57,386 bases of DNA from Acidihalobacter_A sp037381185 (GCF_037381185.1 NZ_JARRQY010000014.1:1-57386), one strand, 5' to 3'; positions 26,639-35,919 are shown, counted from the stretch's first letter. The notes: generated from the sequence alone by a model not told the origin. A program made the numbers and translations.

Positions 26639-27589
26639 TCACTTGGCGCCCTCGCCCGCCATAGTCGTGTATCTCGCGACTGTATTGGAAAATGCGACGC
26701 TCGATGAAATCGGCGACGCAGCTGCAGCATAAGTATTTTGAGCACACTCCCAGAGCTTGAGATCCAAACGCGTGCGTTCGCGCAATACCCGTTCGGCGCT
26801 AGCGACCTCCTCGGACAGCCAGCGCCCACCTATTCCGCTCGTCAGCCTTTGCTCGTTTCTCTCTGTCGCTGCCTCCTTCTGCCCATGCAGCAGCGCACTC
26901 AACCGACGCATGAGCCGAATATGCGCACTCGGCGGATATGCCGAGTTCAACCATGCGCTCAGAGCCGACATCAGATGAAGATTTTCAACGCTGCCAACAA
27001 AATCGAAGTGCGACAGGTGCTTGATCGCCTCGCTCAGTAGCGTCTCGTCATGGCTTGGGTCGATGAAGCCTCCATCGGGAATAAGCGGGTGCGGCCACAA
27101 CAGCATGCGCAACAATGGATTGTCGGTTGCACTGCCGATCTCGGACCGTTCTCCAAAATCAGCCAGCCTTCCCCTCGACAGCGCGATACGCCGTCCCCAG
27201 CCACCATACAGAGCCAATCTAGCATCGTCATACCCACGCCAGTACAGCCAGTGCGACAGTAGGCGGCTCATGGGTTCCCGCACAACGGTCATCAATCTTC
27301 CTCTGCCGCCGGCAAGCGATAACAGTGTAGTGCGCGAGACGTGACCAGCCGCAAGATCGAGTTCGATCTCCCGCGGCGCGAGCAACAAACCGGCGCGCAT
27401 ATCTTGAGACAGACTATCGAAGTCATCAAAATCGCCAAACTGGGTTCGATCAAAATAATAAGCAACGTCTCGCGGCCGGAGGACATCCTGCAACAAGGTG
27501 AATATGCTGGTCCCGGCAGCCTTCGGAAGATGCAGGAACAGCAATGGTGGCCGCAAGCGGCGTCGCGTTATTAGATGACGTGCCTTCAC
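26639..27589 (-). CDS. Sulfotransferase family protein (PAPS-dependent)
   Basis: Predicted to transfer a sulfuryl group from PAPS to a sugar hydroxyl. The 316-residue protein has the 5'-phosphosulfate-binding loop LHLPKAAGTSIF (about 19-30, lysine 23) and the 3'-phosphate-binding motif REPMSRLLSHW (about 104-114). Both are typical of the carbohydrate sulfotransferase (Sulfotransfer_2) fold. There is no signal peptide. It starts at a GTG (27589). The GT2 gene begins 11 bp downstream. PAPS could come from the bifunctional synthetase at 15190-16896. Some proteins with this fold have lost activity, but both cofactor motifs look intact. Confidence 0.88.
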   Translation of the reverse strand: MKARHLITRRRLRPPLLFLHLPKAAGTSIFTLLQDVLRPRDVAYYFDRTQFGDFDDFDSLSQDMRAGLLLAPREIELDLAAGHVSRTTLLSLAGGRGRLMTVVREPMSRLLSHWLYWRGYDDARLALYGGWGRRIALSRGRLADFGERSEIGSATDNPLLRMLLWPHPLIPDGGFIDPSHDETLLSEAIKHLSHFDFVGSVENLHLMSALSAWLNSAYPPSAHIRLMRRLSALLHGQKEAATERNEQRLTSGIGGRWLSEEVASAERVLRERTRLDLKLWECAQNTYAAAASPISSSVAFSNTVARYTTMAGEGAK

Positions 27590-27772
27590 TCTTGCTCACT
27601 CATTCCTGGATTCATGGATCCCCCGCGCCCTCATGACGCACAGACGTGGTCACTCGCTCACACAATGTGTTGCCAGCTATCAAACCGTAATCGCCCGGTT
27701 CAAAAACGCATGTCGCTGGACACTTTGGCTCTTACGCTTCCAGGCATCGGGAATCCGTCATGTACAAACGGT

Positions 27773-28819
27773 TCATCCGGCCATGAGCCGATTGCGGAGC
27801 GCGGCGGCGAACCGCGAAGCGAAAGCGTCGACAGAATATTCCCGCTCTACCAACCTGCGCGCATTCTCGCCCAGGGAGCGACACAATTCATCGTCCGCAT
27901 CCAGACGCGACATCGCTGCAGCCAACGCTGCAGAGTCGCCCTGCGGCACAACCAGGGCGGTTTCATCCGCACAAACAAACGCCCGGCTTGCCTCCACGTC
28001 GGTAACAATTGCCGGCCGGCCCATGGCGGCAGCCTCAAGGATCGCGCTTACGCCGCTGGGGTTAAGCGTCGGTTTCAGGGGCACGATCACATACCGTGCG
28101 CCACGATAGAGTTCGCGCAGTTCCGTATACGGCAATCGTTCACGTACGACGCGAACACGCCGTGGAGCCTCGTCCAAAGCAAGGTTCGTTCTTATAACGA
28201 CCTCGCGACCGCCACCGTTACCGCACGCATCGAGCAACACAGCGTAATCGCGCCCGACGTCGTTGCCCACGCTCAAAGCATAGCCATCGAGCGCAGGCGG
28301 CACGCCAGGAGTGTAAAACTGCTCATCCACATAGTGCGAGATGACCTCGGTGGAACTCGAAGCCCAGGTCTGCTCAATGTAGCGGCGCTGCACCTCCGTG
28401 AGCGTAAGCAATAGCTGCAGCCTGGGCGCAACGAAACCCATGGCCCATTGCCCCAGCCGCCAATCCGGCTCCAGGTTCATGTCCCACAGCCCGATCGGCA
28501 CACGATAGCCGAACAGGCCTCTCAGCAGCGCAAGCGGAACGGCTCCAGCCTGAAAAACGCTGATCACATAGTCGTAATGTCGCCCTTTAAGCATCACTCT
28601 GAGCGCCCGTAGCGGATCAAGTGCCTGCAGGAAGGTTCCGTGCCCGGAAAACGGATTCCAGGGGCGTTGACCTGGATTGAGCACATCCACGTCGATCCCA
28701 AGACAACGCAATGCTTCGAACAAACGTAACGGGTCGGGCTCCACTCCTGGACGGTGATCGGTATTCCAAGCGATAGGCGGCATCATCAACACCCGCAGGC
28801 GCGGGTTGAAATCAGGCAT
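27773..28819 (-). CDS. Glycosyltransferase, GT4 family
   Basis: GT-B fold transferase (348 residues) predicted to add a sugar to the EPS unit. The N-terminal acceptor domain is short (RVLMMPPIAWNTDHRPG and VLNPGQRPWNPF). The C-terminal domain carries YALSVGNDVGRDYAVLLDAC and the donor-binding VIVPLKPTLNPSGVSAILEAAAMGRPAIVTD, where the usual E-x7-E motif is represented by S-A-I-L-E-A-A-A-M-G-R-P. The ATG at 28819 overlaps the end of the upstream GT2 gene by 8 bp (ATGCCTGA), a coupling arrangement. About 180 bp with no recognised gene separate it from the sulfotransferase. Confidence 0.86.
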   Translation of the reverse strand: MPDFNPRLRVLMMPPIAWNTDHRPGVEPDPLRLFEALRCLGIDVDVLNPGQRPWNPFSGHGTFLQALDPLRALRVMLKGRHYDYVISVFQAGAVPLALLRGLFGYRVPIGLWDMNLEPDWRLGQWAMGFVAPRLQLLLTLTEVQRRYIEQTWASSSTEVISHYVDEQFYTPGVPPALDGYALSVGNDVGRDYAVLLDACGNGGGREVVIRTNLALDEAPRRVRVVRERLPYTELRELYRGARYVIVPLKPTLNPSGVSAILEAAAMGRPAIVTDVEASRAFVCADETALVVPQGDSAALAAAMSRLDADDELCRSLGENARRLVEREYSVDAFASRFAAALRNRLMAG

Positions 28820-29801
28820 TGTCACTGGATCCACGCCACACGGCGAGCACTTCGCAGAACTTACGGTTCATAGTACGAACGCGCGTTGGACAATCGCCGT
28901 ACCGGCCGAACAGAAAATCTCGCCAGGCCAGCACGATCGCGTAAATCAGGCGGGCCCGCATGCCCGCTGCAGATCGTGGGAACCACATCAGGAAAAGTGC
29001 GTTCTTGAATTCCCACAAACCAACCCTGAGCGTCAGCAGGCGCTGTTTACGCGTCAAATACGAATAGGCGAAACGCAGCATATTTCGGGTGATGAAATAC
29101 CGGTACAGCGGCGTGTCCGTCCCACCAAACGACACCGCCCCCAGATGGTATACCCGGGCATCCCGGGCGATCATCAACTCCATACCCGCCTCACGCGCAC
29201 GCACGGTCCAATCCGACTCGTCGAAGTTAAGGAAATATGCTTCGTCGAAATAGCCCACATTCTCTACAGCCTGTCTCTTCACAAGCATCCCGCAACCCTT
29301 CACGCTCGCGCTTTCATACCCCCCATCACTCGGCAGTTCATTAAGCCAACACGATACATGATTGAAAAACCACGAAACCGGATCGACTCGTGATCCTCCA
29401 TACTCGACCCAGTCCGGCCGTTTGCGGGACAGGACAAGACAGCCGACTGCGGCCACATCTGGCTCATCGACCACTCCTGCGACTAGCCGTTCGATACAAT
29501 CCGGGGCCAACATCACATCCGAGTTGAGCAAAAGCACGTAGTCACAACCTTCCCCCAAAGCCAACCGCAAACCATCATTGTTGCCGCCGCCCCAGCCCCG
29601 ATTCTCTCCCGACTGCAATAGGCGCAGTTCCGGAAACAAATCACGAAGCGCACGCGCGGAACCATCATCCGAAGCATTGTCGACGACCAATAACCTGACG
29701 TTCGTGTATGTCGACGCATACACGCTGCGCACGCAGTCTGCAGCATTTTTCCAGTCATTCCAGTTTAGGATCACTACGCCAATCGATACGCCATCTGCCA
29801 T
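28812..29801 (-). CDS. Glycosyltransferase family 2 protein
   Basis: GT-A inverting glycosyltransferase (329 residues). It opens SIGVVILNWNDWKNAADCVRS and has LLVVDNASDDGSA, ENRGWGGGNNDGLRLAL and the metal site LLLNSDVMLAPD. Then come VKGCGMLVKRQAVENVGYFDE and FDESDWTVRAREAGME, the catalytic acid region of rhamnosyl- or galactofuranosyl-transferase-like GT2 enzymes. The C-terminus is basic with a weakly hydrophobic segment. The ATG at 29801 is chosen because GGGGGTGG precedes it; starts at 29819 and 29885 are also open. It is coupled to the next GT4 gene by an 8-bp overlap. Confidence 0.9.
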   Translation of the reverse strand: MADGVSIGVVILNWNDWKNAADCVRSVYASTYTNVRLLVVDNASDDGSARALRDLFPELRLLQSGENRGWGGGNNDGLRLALGEGCDYVLLLNSDVMLAPDCIERLVAGVVDEPDVAAVGCLVLSRKRPDWVEYGGSRVDPVSWFFNHVSCWLNELPSDGGYESASVKGCGMLVKRQAVENVGYFDEAYFLNFDESDWTVRAREAGMELMIARDARVYHLGAVSFGGTDTPLYRYFITRNMLRFAYSYLTRKQRLLTLRVGLWEFKNALFLMWFPRSAAGMRARLIYAIVLAWRDFLFGRYGDCPTRVRTMNRKFCEVLAVWRGSSDNA

Positions 29802-29914
29802 CGTCTTTGCCACCCCCATCGGAAAATCGCCCAACCAAAAAGCACATTTATACCGTGAGGAAAATGCATTGAAGACGCCAAACAAAGACCATTTTATGGA
29901 TCAAAAAACATTAC

Positions 29915-30376
29915 CTATTGCAATTTCATTCGCACAAATTCATCAATTAGCACTGAAGCCTTGGGTATGTTGTTATCAACCAGGCTTGCCCCCATTCGAA
30001 GACGATTCTTGTACAATCCCTCCAGATCACACACACTCTGACTCCATGATATATTGACCACACTTGACACCTGACGCAAAAAAGCCGTCTGATGGTCGCC
30101 AGCACCACGGGGATTGGGAAACGCGACAAACGGCTTATTCGACAGCAAAAGTTGAATCACCGTAGATCCGCCATGAGTGATAACGAGGGAACTCCTGTCG
30201 ATCAAGTCCTGTAGACCGGGACGGCCCGCAAATTGTTCACCGTGTCGCATGCGATAACTTGATTGACCGTACTGCGTAACAAGCGGTTGCGCGAGCACGC
30301 CAGACTCCGCAAGCCGGTCGACCTCTTCCAGCAATTCATCGAACGGCATCGTAGTACCAACCGTCACCAGTATCAC
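29915..30376 (-). CDS. Alg13-like glycosyltransferase catalytic subunit (GT28 C-terminal domain)
   Basis: A 153-residue protein equal to the C-terminal, donor-binding half of MurG-like GT28 enzymes. It begins VILVTVGTTMPFDELLEEVDRL and carries the SLVITHGGSTVIQLLLSNKPFVAFPNP nucleotide-sugar signature, with HQ residues after it. It starts at a GTG whose last bases overlap the stop of the Alg14-like gene (GTGA), showing tight coupling. A longer frame to 30427 would run inside the partner. The pair corresponds to Alg13/Alg14 in eukaryotes and to PssE/PssD-type or EpsF/EpsE-type pairs in bacteria, where both halves are needed for transfer. The sequence after its 3' end is AT-rich. Confidence 0.87.
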   Translation of the reverse strand: MILVTVGTTMPFDELLEEVDRLAESGVLAQPLVTQYGQSSYRMRHGEQFAGRPGLQDLIDRSSLVITHGGSTVIQLLLSNKPFVAFPNPRGAGDHQTAFLRQVSSVVNISWSQSVCDLEGLYKNRLRMGASLVDNNIPKASVLIDEFVRMKLQ

Positions 30377-30861
30377 AGTATCGACCCCAATTGCGTTCCG
30401 ACATTGCGTCGCTGCAACTCTGGCCACTGAACAATAAACAGATCGGCCAGCCTCAAAGCGCGCACCAAACGCCCGGTCATGGAAAGCTGATCGGAACGCG
30501 TAATGCTTTCGACGAACACCGTCGACAAACCGACCGTACGGGCCGCAACAAACACTGGAACTGCATGACTACACCCCACCACGACAGCCATGTCCGGCTG
30601 AGTAACTCGCATTACACGACGGGCCAGCACGAAAGTACGCCATACCGCCTTTATCGCATTTATCTTTGAAGGGTTGGTAACAGTAGGAAAGCTCGGCACC
30701 AAATGGCACTCCCCCATCGGTATCTCCCCGCTGCCGGGTGTACCTCCATGTTCGGTCGTCAAAAAAACAAATGATGAGTGCGTCGCAATAGGCTGCAACA
30801 GTTTCGTCGTTTCATAAGTAAAGCCTGCCCCGGACAGCACGCTGAGAATTTTGCCTGTCAT
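30373..30861 (-). CDS. Alg14-like membrane-anchoring glycosyltransferase subunit
   Basis: A 162-residue partner corresponding to the N-terminal, acceptor-binding half of a GT28 enzyme. It opens KILSVLSGAGFTYET, comparable to the glycine loop of Alg14, and contains VVVGCSHAVPVFVAARTVGLSTVFVESITRSDQLSMTGRL (read as the conserved VFVES-x-x-R motif). It ends FIVQWPEL, close to the conserved ending of this family. It overlaps the catalytic subunit by 4 bp and follows the secreted RIFT-barrel gene by 2 bp. Its role would be to recruit the catalytic half to the lipid-linked acceptor at the inner membrane. Confidence 0.85.
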   Translation of the reverse strand: MTGKILSVLSGAGFTYETTKLLQPIATHSSFVFLTTEHGGTPGSGEIPMGECHLVPSFPTVTNPSKINAIKAVWRTFVLARRVMRVTQPDMAVVVGCSHAVPVFVAARTVGLSTVFVESITRSDQLSMTGRLVRALRLADLFIVQWPELQRRNVGTQLGSIL

Positions 30862-30863
30862 CC

Positions 30864-33002
30864 CTAATTTGCTTTTCCCGATGTCATTGATTCAACGATG
30901 CGAGGCACGATCCAGTATTGGGGTTGGCGAGCTCGCCCATCACGTGAAACACCTGGCGCACCGCTCTTCTCGACCCATCGATAGCCGGCGAGTGCTTCGC
31001 GGGAGCCCGTCACATTATATATGGATGCCAACGAAGCCATGCGCAACATGCCGTAGTAACCTTTGCTGTGACTCCAACCGCTGCCATTGGCTTGCCCCAT
31101 AGCCTCCGTCGCCTTCCGCACCTCTGCCCATGTCTTGTATCGAACCTTGGTATCAGGGTTGTAAACGCCAAGGTTATAAGCGATACCGTCGCGCGGGTTC
31201 CAATCCCCGCGCGCTTGCAGGCTGCCCGCAAGGAAGTGCATCTGCCAGAGCAATACATCTCTCGCCCCCTGTATCTCCAGGCGCGCAGTCGTTGCAATAC
31301 TGGTGGCAAGAAAATCCTGCTGCCACGGCGGCATCGCAGCGCCTGCACCATAACTCCCGAAGACATACCCGTAAGTCTCGCCTTCCTCCCGCGTCCACTG
31401 CGGAATCCGCGCCTTTAGATAGCGGATATTGTTGTCCAGAATCTGACGAAAATACCGCCCATAGTAGGAATCCGATGGATTGGCATAGGCTGCATATGCA
31501 ACCTCCCTTAAGCTCCACGCAGCCCCCCTCACCTGAGCACCTGATCCGACGAGTATTCCGTCTCCACCGAGCCTGGGGGCGGGCCACTGACCAAGAATCA
31601 CGTACAGCGCTTCGGCGTTTAGCTGATCCAGATAATAGCGCCTGCCGGTCAAAAGGTAGGGCACGTAGGCCAGACTGGGTACGTGCGCCGCATCGGGATG
31701 CCACTTACCGTCACCGAACCGCTGCGTCAGCCCCTGTGTGCCGGAATTCCTTCCACCTCTGGGGTCGGCCCAAAAGTTGGGGTAATCCAGCGTGGTCAGA
31801 TAACGCCCCCTGCCCGGCAAATAGAAATGCCAAGGTACAGCGCCCGCGGCGTCGGCCTGACCGAGCGCATAAGCCGCAGCCACCGGCCTCTGGGTAATGA
31901 GCCATATGGCGTTCGCCCCGGTCACCGGGCCGATGTCCGGACGTCCACCGGTCATAGGCATGTACTGGACCACTCCATTGGCGGCGAGCGGCCGCCCCCA
32001 GCCCTTCGCCTGGAGGGCCTTGAGTTCATGGCGCAACAGCTCAGCCGGCAGGCCATAGCGTATCTGGTAGTTAGGAATAGCGCCGACACGAGCCAGGTGC
32101 GACACGTCGTGCACGATGTTGATCGGGGGCTTGCCCGCTGATCGCCAAACCACATGCCAGGCCTGATACTGATGCTGCACGAGCTTGCCACTGTCGAAAA
32201 CCAGCTTACCTTTACTCGAAATACCTACCGAGTAACGCAGCGTCCCGCCCTGCGGGGACATGGCGATATCGTTATTAAACTGAATATCAGCCGACAGCGA
32301 TCCGTCGGCTAATGCCGTGAGATCTATCACCAGACGTAACGACCCAACGATATGTTGCTGGACGCGCACTTCCGTAGCCAACGCTCCCTTGCGCCAAAAT
32401 GCTGAGGAGCCGAAGCCCTTCGCCTGCGCATCACTGAACAAGGTGCTTATATCGTATTCCTTATGCGATTCCACCCCGCCATTCGCACCGTAGAAGGTCA
32501 ATCGCAGCCGCAGATCATGAGCCTTCAACGCCGTCATCAAAGACGGTTGAGGTGTACCGGCCGCAGTCGGTGCATGCGCCACCAGTACAACCGGCAGCGA
32601 TCCCGCTGGGGCGATAGGGGGAACTGCGGCGGTGATCACCGCAAAGCGTATGGAGCCGTCCGCATAATGAGTTTTAGCATCGATCTGCACTGGCATCGAG
32701 CGTCCGTTCCCAAGATGCGCGGAAACATCTAAGGAAGATTTCACAGCACCTCGACCGAAAACAGTACCGAAAGTGACGTACGCGCGCTTCGTCCGTTCCC
32801 TGGAAATATTCTGCAGTAGAAAGCTACCAACGTCGCCGGGGGCGTCGGCGGTCGGCAGGTCCGGCACACGCACCCACTCGGAAGTTGCGTAGACTGGACT
32901 CATGGTGAACAACAGAAATCCGAGCAGGGCGGCAACCCACGAAGCACCCACGTGCTGCGGCGATTTGCAGGCTCGCAAACACTTAAGATCCCATGCGACC
33001 AT
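30864..33002 (-). CDS. Secreted RIFT-barrel / alpha-toroid protein (possible polysaccharide lyase)
   Basis: A secreted protein of about 712 residues with an N-terminal signal (hydrophobic WVAALLGFLLFTMSPVYA). The first mature domain has FLLQNISRERTKRAYVTFG, ADGSIRFAVI and VVLVAHAP, which resemble the RIFT-barrel beginning of the PcRGLX/YetA-like group of rhamnogalacturonan lyases. The second half is rich in aromatic helices with repeated patterns (YFRQILDNNIRYLKAR, LEIQGARDVLLWQMHFLAG), as in alpha/alpha-toroid carbohydrate enzymes. The start is ambiguous: ATGs at 33002 and 33026 and a TTG at 33035 are open; 33002 gives a normal signal peptide. It lies between the flippase and the Alg14-like gene. 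A role in trimming or remodelling the EPS in the periplasm is inferred; substrate unknown. Confidence 0.65.
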   Translation of the reverse strand: MVAWDLKCLRACKSPQHVGASWVAALLGFLLFTMSPVYATSEWVRVPDLPTADAPGDVGSFLLQNISRERTKRAYVTFGTVFGRGAVKSSLDVSAHLGNGRSMPVQIDAKTHYADGSIRFAVITAAVPPIAPAGSLPVVLVAHAPTAAGTPQPSLMTALKAHDLRLRLTFYGANGGVESHKEYDISTLFSDAQAKGFGSSAFWRKGALATEVRVQQHIVGSLRLVIDLTALADGSLSADIQFNNDIAMSPQGGTLRYSVGISSKGKLVFDSGKLVQHQYQAWHVVWRSAGKPPINIVHDVSHLARVGAIPNYQIRYGLPAELLRHELKALQAKGWGRPLAANGVVQYMPMTGGRPDIGPVTGANAIWLITQRPVAAAYALGQADAAGAVPWHFYLPGRGRYLTTLDYPNFWADPRGGRNSGTQGLTQRFGDGKWHPDAAHVPSLAYVPYLLTGRRYYLDQLNAEALYVILGQWPAPRLGGDGILVGSGAQVRGAAWSLREVAYAAYANPSDSYYGRYFRQILDNNIRYLKARIPQWTREEGETYGYVFGSYGAGAAMPPWQQDFLATSIATTARLEIQGARDVLLWQMHFLAGSLQARGDWNPRDGIAYNLGVYNPDTKVRYKTWAEVRKATEAMGQANGSGWSHSKGYYGMLRMASLASIYNVTGSREALAGYRWVEKSGAPGVSRDGRARQPQYWIVPRIVESMTSGKAN

Positions 33003-33085
33003 ATCCAATCCCCAGCAGCAGGCCATTAGCGACAAATCCCATTCCAGCTGCGCCGAAATACCACGAACCGAACCGCATTCGCATA

Positions 33086-34672
33086 TCAGCGTTGCCGAGC
33101 CAACCTTCCGAAAATATAACTACGAACGCAGTTCAACAACTCCCTCTCAGGACCGTCCGGTCTGCCTGCCAGCAACCATAACACAAGGAGAGATGAACTA
33201 TATGTGACCGTTCCCAACGCTATGATCTCGCATAATTGCCATGCCAACGGCCACCCATTGGATGTCGTATGCAAATCGAACCAGCCAAAACCTGCTGCGT
33301 TGAGCGCGGCCGTCATGAGCATCGCTGCCACGAAGCTACGCCACACCCTCGAGAGCAAAACCCGCCACGAAATCTGCAGCCGCGACATGGTCACGACGAA
33401 ATAGACCAAGCCGTTTGCAATACTGCCGACGATCAGTGCCAAAGCGATTCCAGGCATTCCGAACATCAGAATCATCACGATCAATATCGCTATCTGCGAC
33501 AAACCGAACACCAGCGTAACCTTGAGCAGCGCCTTCATCCAGCCATGTACGGCAAAGGCCTGTCGGCTCATCTGCCCGAAAATCGAAATCGCTTCTCCGA
33601 GCGCGAGAATCTGCAGCAACGGCACCGCACCCTGCCATTTTTCTCCGAACGCAAGCCGGACCGTCGGCTCTGCGACCAGCGACAAACCGACGCCAATCGG
33701 CAGCACGATCACGTTCATCGTCGTCATCATGCGCAGCAGCAGACCAGCCCCGCGATCAGCCTGATTGCGTACCTCGGAAAGCCCGGAGAACATCGCCCTG
33801 GTCAAAGGCCCCGTCAGCTCCGTGGTAGGAAGATTGGCGATTTCCGAGGCAAGCTCGTAGAGTCCGAGCGAGCTGACATTGGTCATTTTAGTGATGGTGG
33901 AACGCGTCCCGAGGGTGCCCAGTAGGCCGGCGATGTTGGACAGCCACAACAACGTCGAATACGAAGCCATCCGCGGCCATCCGGCCAAAGTAAAACGCGG
34001 CCGATAAGGATGCATCACATAACTGAGCAGAACATCGGCGCACACGTTGACGAGAATCGCGATGATCAGCGCCCAGTAATCGCGCAATACGAAGGCGAGC
34101 GTAACCGCCGTCGTCACCGACAATAGCCGGGGAACAAGCTTTAACAGAAACTCGCGGTCGAACGCCATATAGCGTCGATAATCGACGACCCCGATGTTCT
34201 GGAAACTGGAAACGACGCTGACCAGGGCGGCCAGCAAAGCCACCTGGGTAAAGTGCGGTGTATTGAAGAAACCACCCGCGGGTACGGCGATTACGGCCAA
34301 CACGCAACCTACCCCGACCCCGCGCAACACATTGATAGTGAAGCCGGTATTGTACAACTGCCGATCGGGCATATCGGCCCTGATGATGGCGTTTTCCGTA
34401 CCGAGTTCGGCAAGCTGTTGCAGCCCCTGCACGAAGGACATCGCCAGAGCGACGACACCGAAATCCGCTGGAAGCAATAGGCGCGCCAGAATCAGGGTAC
34501 TGATAATACCCAGGAAGCGGTTGACGAAACGCCAGATGATTATCCACGCCGCACCAAACGCAGTGCGGGATACCACCGATCCGCCTCGCCCCAGATCCTG
34601 CCAACCGGCATCGACGCCGGTTTCCGGAATATCGTTGAAGGCCGCCGGCGTGCTCTTGAACAACCGACCCAT
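33086..34672 (-). CDS. Oligosaccharide flippase (MOP/Wzx-type)
   Basis: Integral inner-membrane protein (528 residues) predicted to flip lipid-linked repeat units to the periplasm. It has the N-terminal region FGAAWIIIWRFVNRFLGIISTLILARLLLPADFGVVALA typical of the polysaccharide-synthase/MOP superfamily (the R-x-L-x-P-x-D-F-G element is clear). Roughly twelve to fourteen hydrophobic helices follow. An N-terminal hydrophilic extension of about 35 residues is longer than usual. The gene starts 3 bp after the upstream GT4 stop, so they are coupled. The secreted RIFT-barrel gene follows. No dedicated Wzy other than the O-ligase-like protein is visible. Confidence 0.92.
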   Translation of the reverse strand: MGRLFKSTPAAFNDIPETGVDAGWQDLGRGGSVVSRTAFGAAWIIIWRFVNRFLGIISTLILARLLLPADFGVVALAMSFVQGLQQLAELGTENAIIRADMPDRQLYNTGFTINVLRGVGVGCVLAVIAVPAGGFFNTPHFTQVALLAALVSVVSSFQNIGVVDYRRYMAFDREFLLKLVPRLLSVTTAVTLAFVLRDYWALIIAILVNVCADVLLSYVMHPYRPRFTLAGWPRMASYSTLLWLSNIAGLLGTLGTRSTITKMTNVSSLGLYELASEIANLPTTELTGPLTRAMFSGLSEVRNQADRGAGLLLRMMTTMNVIVLPIGVGLSLVAEPTVRLAFGEKWQGAVPLLQILALGEAISIFGQMSRQAFAVHGWMKALLKVTLVFGLSQIAILIVMILMFGMPGIALALIVGSIANGLVYFVVTMSRLQISWRVLLSRVWRSFVAAMLMTAALNAAGFGWFDLHTTSNGWPLAWQLCEIIALGTVTYSSSLLVLWLLAGRPDGPERELLNCVRSYIFGRLARQR

Positions 34673-34675
34673 GGG

Positions 34676-35911
34676 TCAACGGTCCAGGCACAACTGCAGG
34701 AACTGTCGAGCCTTGGTCGACCAATCGTTCTCCTGCGCACGTCTGCGTCCATTTTCGGCCAATCGGTGCCGTAGCCGAGCATCCAGTACGAGCCTGTGCA
34801 TTGCCACATGAATCTGCTCAACGGAGGCACCATCCACCACGAGTCCGTTGTCCCCGTCGGTAACGGCATCGACGCTTCCGCCGTCCTTGCCCGCGATCAC
34901 CGGCAGCCCCGCCGCATTTGCTTCCAGGAAGACCAAGCCAAACCCCTCCGTATCGCCATTTTCCATCCGTCGATTCGGCATCACGAACACATCGCCTGCC
35001 CTGTAACAACCCGGCAACTGCTCTGCAGAAACCAGACCGGCGAATTCAACATTCCTGCCCAAGCTCTCCTCGGCAGCGATGGCCCGCAATCTCGCTTCGT
35101 CTTCACCGCCACCGACTAGCAGATAGCGGGCTTCGGGGTGCACGGAAAGCAGTCGCGCAAACGCGCGCAGAGCCTGGTCCAGCCCCTTCTTGGGCACAAG
35201 ACGACAGACGCTGACGAACACGAAGCAGTCGTCCCAACCTAGCCGATGTCGCGTATCGCTAGGGTCGGCCATGGAGAAACGCCGAAAATCGACGCCATTG
35301 CCGATGATTGCGATGCGCGCCGCGTCGTCCACGAACGTTCGCACGACGTCGGCAGTAAACCGACTGACCGCGACAACACGATCAGCCGCGCGCAGAAAGG
35401 TTCGGCGCCGTTGGCCGCTGTCGTCGTACCCGTCCTCCGTGGTCAGCTCCTCACCGTGTATATACACGACCGTTCTGATTCCAGGCCAGTACTTCAGCGG
35501 GCGCAGCAGCCAGCCGTTCGCGATAAGCTCCCCGACGCAGACACAGCGAATTCGGTTCTGCAGCAGAATTCGCCCCACCGCGACCAGGAGCCGCCAGCGC
35601 AGGAGAAGTTCCTGCGCGACCCGCCACGTTCTGGACGACCGCCAGCCAGATTGCGGAGTTTGCAGAGGAGTACGCAGCAGGGGAATGCGGTCCACAGGGT
35701 AGTCCTGCTGCGCATCGTATTCGCGCCAACCATCCAGCTGGCGATCGTCGTGATACGAACGCGATGCGGCAAGCACACGCACACGCCCTCGCGCCTCGCG
35801 TGCCAACTGCGCGTAAACGTTCGCAGAACCACCGACCACCGGTGGAAAGTTGCTCGCAATCAGCAGAACCTGAGATTCATCTTCTGGTGAAGTCACACTG
35901 CGCCCAAGCAT
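34676..35911 (-). CDS. Glycosyltransferase, GT4 family
   Basis: GT-B retaining glycosyltransferase (411 residues). The N-terminal domain has LLIASNFPPVVGGSANVYAQLA with the glycine-rich acceptor loop, VVYIHGEELTTEDG and VAVSRFTADVV. The C-terminal domain has NGVDFRRF, VSVCRLVPKKGLDQALRAF, YLLVGGGEDEARL and the donor-binding region EGFGLVFLEANAAGLPVIAGKDGG with an intact E-x7-E. It follows the O-ligase-like gene by 8 bp and precedes the flippase by 3 bp, placing it in the same operon. The sugar added is unknown. Confidence 0.92.
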   Translation of the reverse strand: MLGRSVTSPEDESQVLLIASNFPPVVGGSANVYAQLAREARGRVRVLAASRSYHDDRQLDGWREYDAQQDYPVDRIPLLRTPLQTPQSGWRSSRTWRVAQELLLRWRLLVAVGRILLQNRIRCVCVGELIANGWLLRPLKYWPGIRTVVYIHGEELTTEDGYDDSGQRRRTFLRAADRVVAVSRFTADVVRTFVDDAARIAIIGNGVDFRRFSMADPSDTRHRLGWDDCFVFVSVCRLVPKKGLDQALRAFARLLSVHPEARYLLVGGGEDEARLRAIAAEESLGRNVEFAGLVSAEQLPGCYRAGDVFVMPNRRMENGDTEGFGLVFLEANAAGLPVIAGKDGGSVDAVTDGDNGLVVDGASVEQIHVAMHRLVLDARLRHRLAENGRRRAQENDWSTKARQFLQLCLDR

Positions 35912-35919
35912 GCAGGTAC

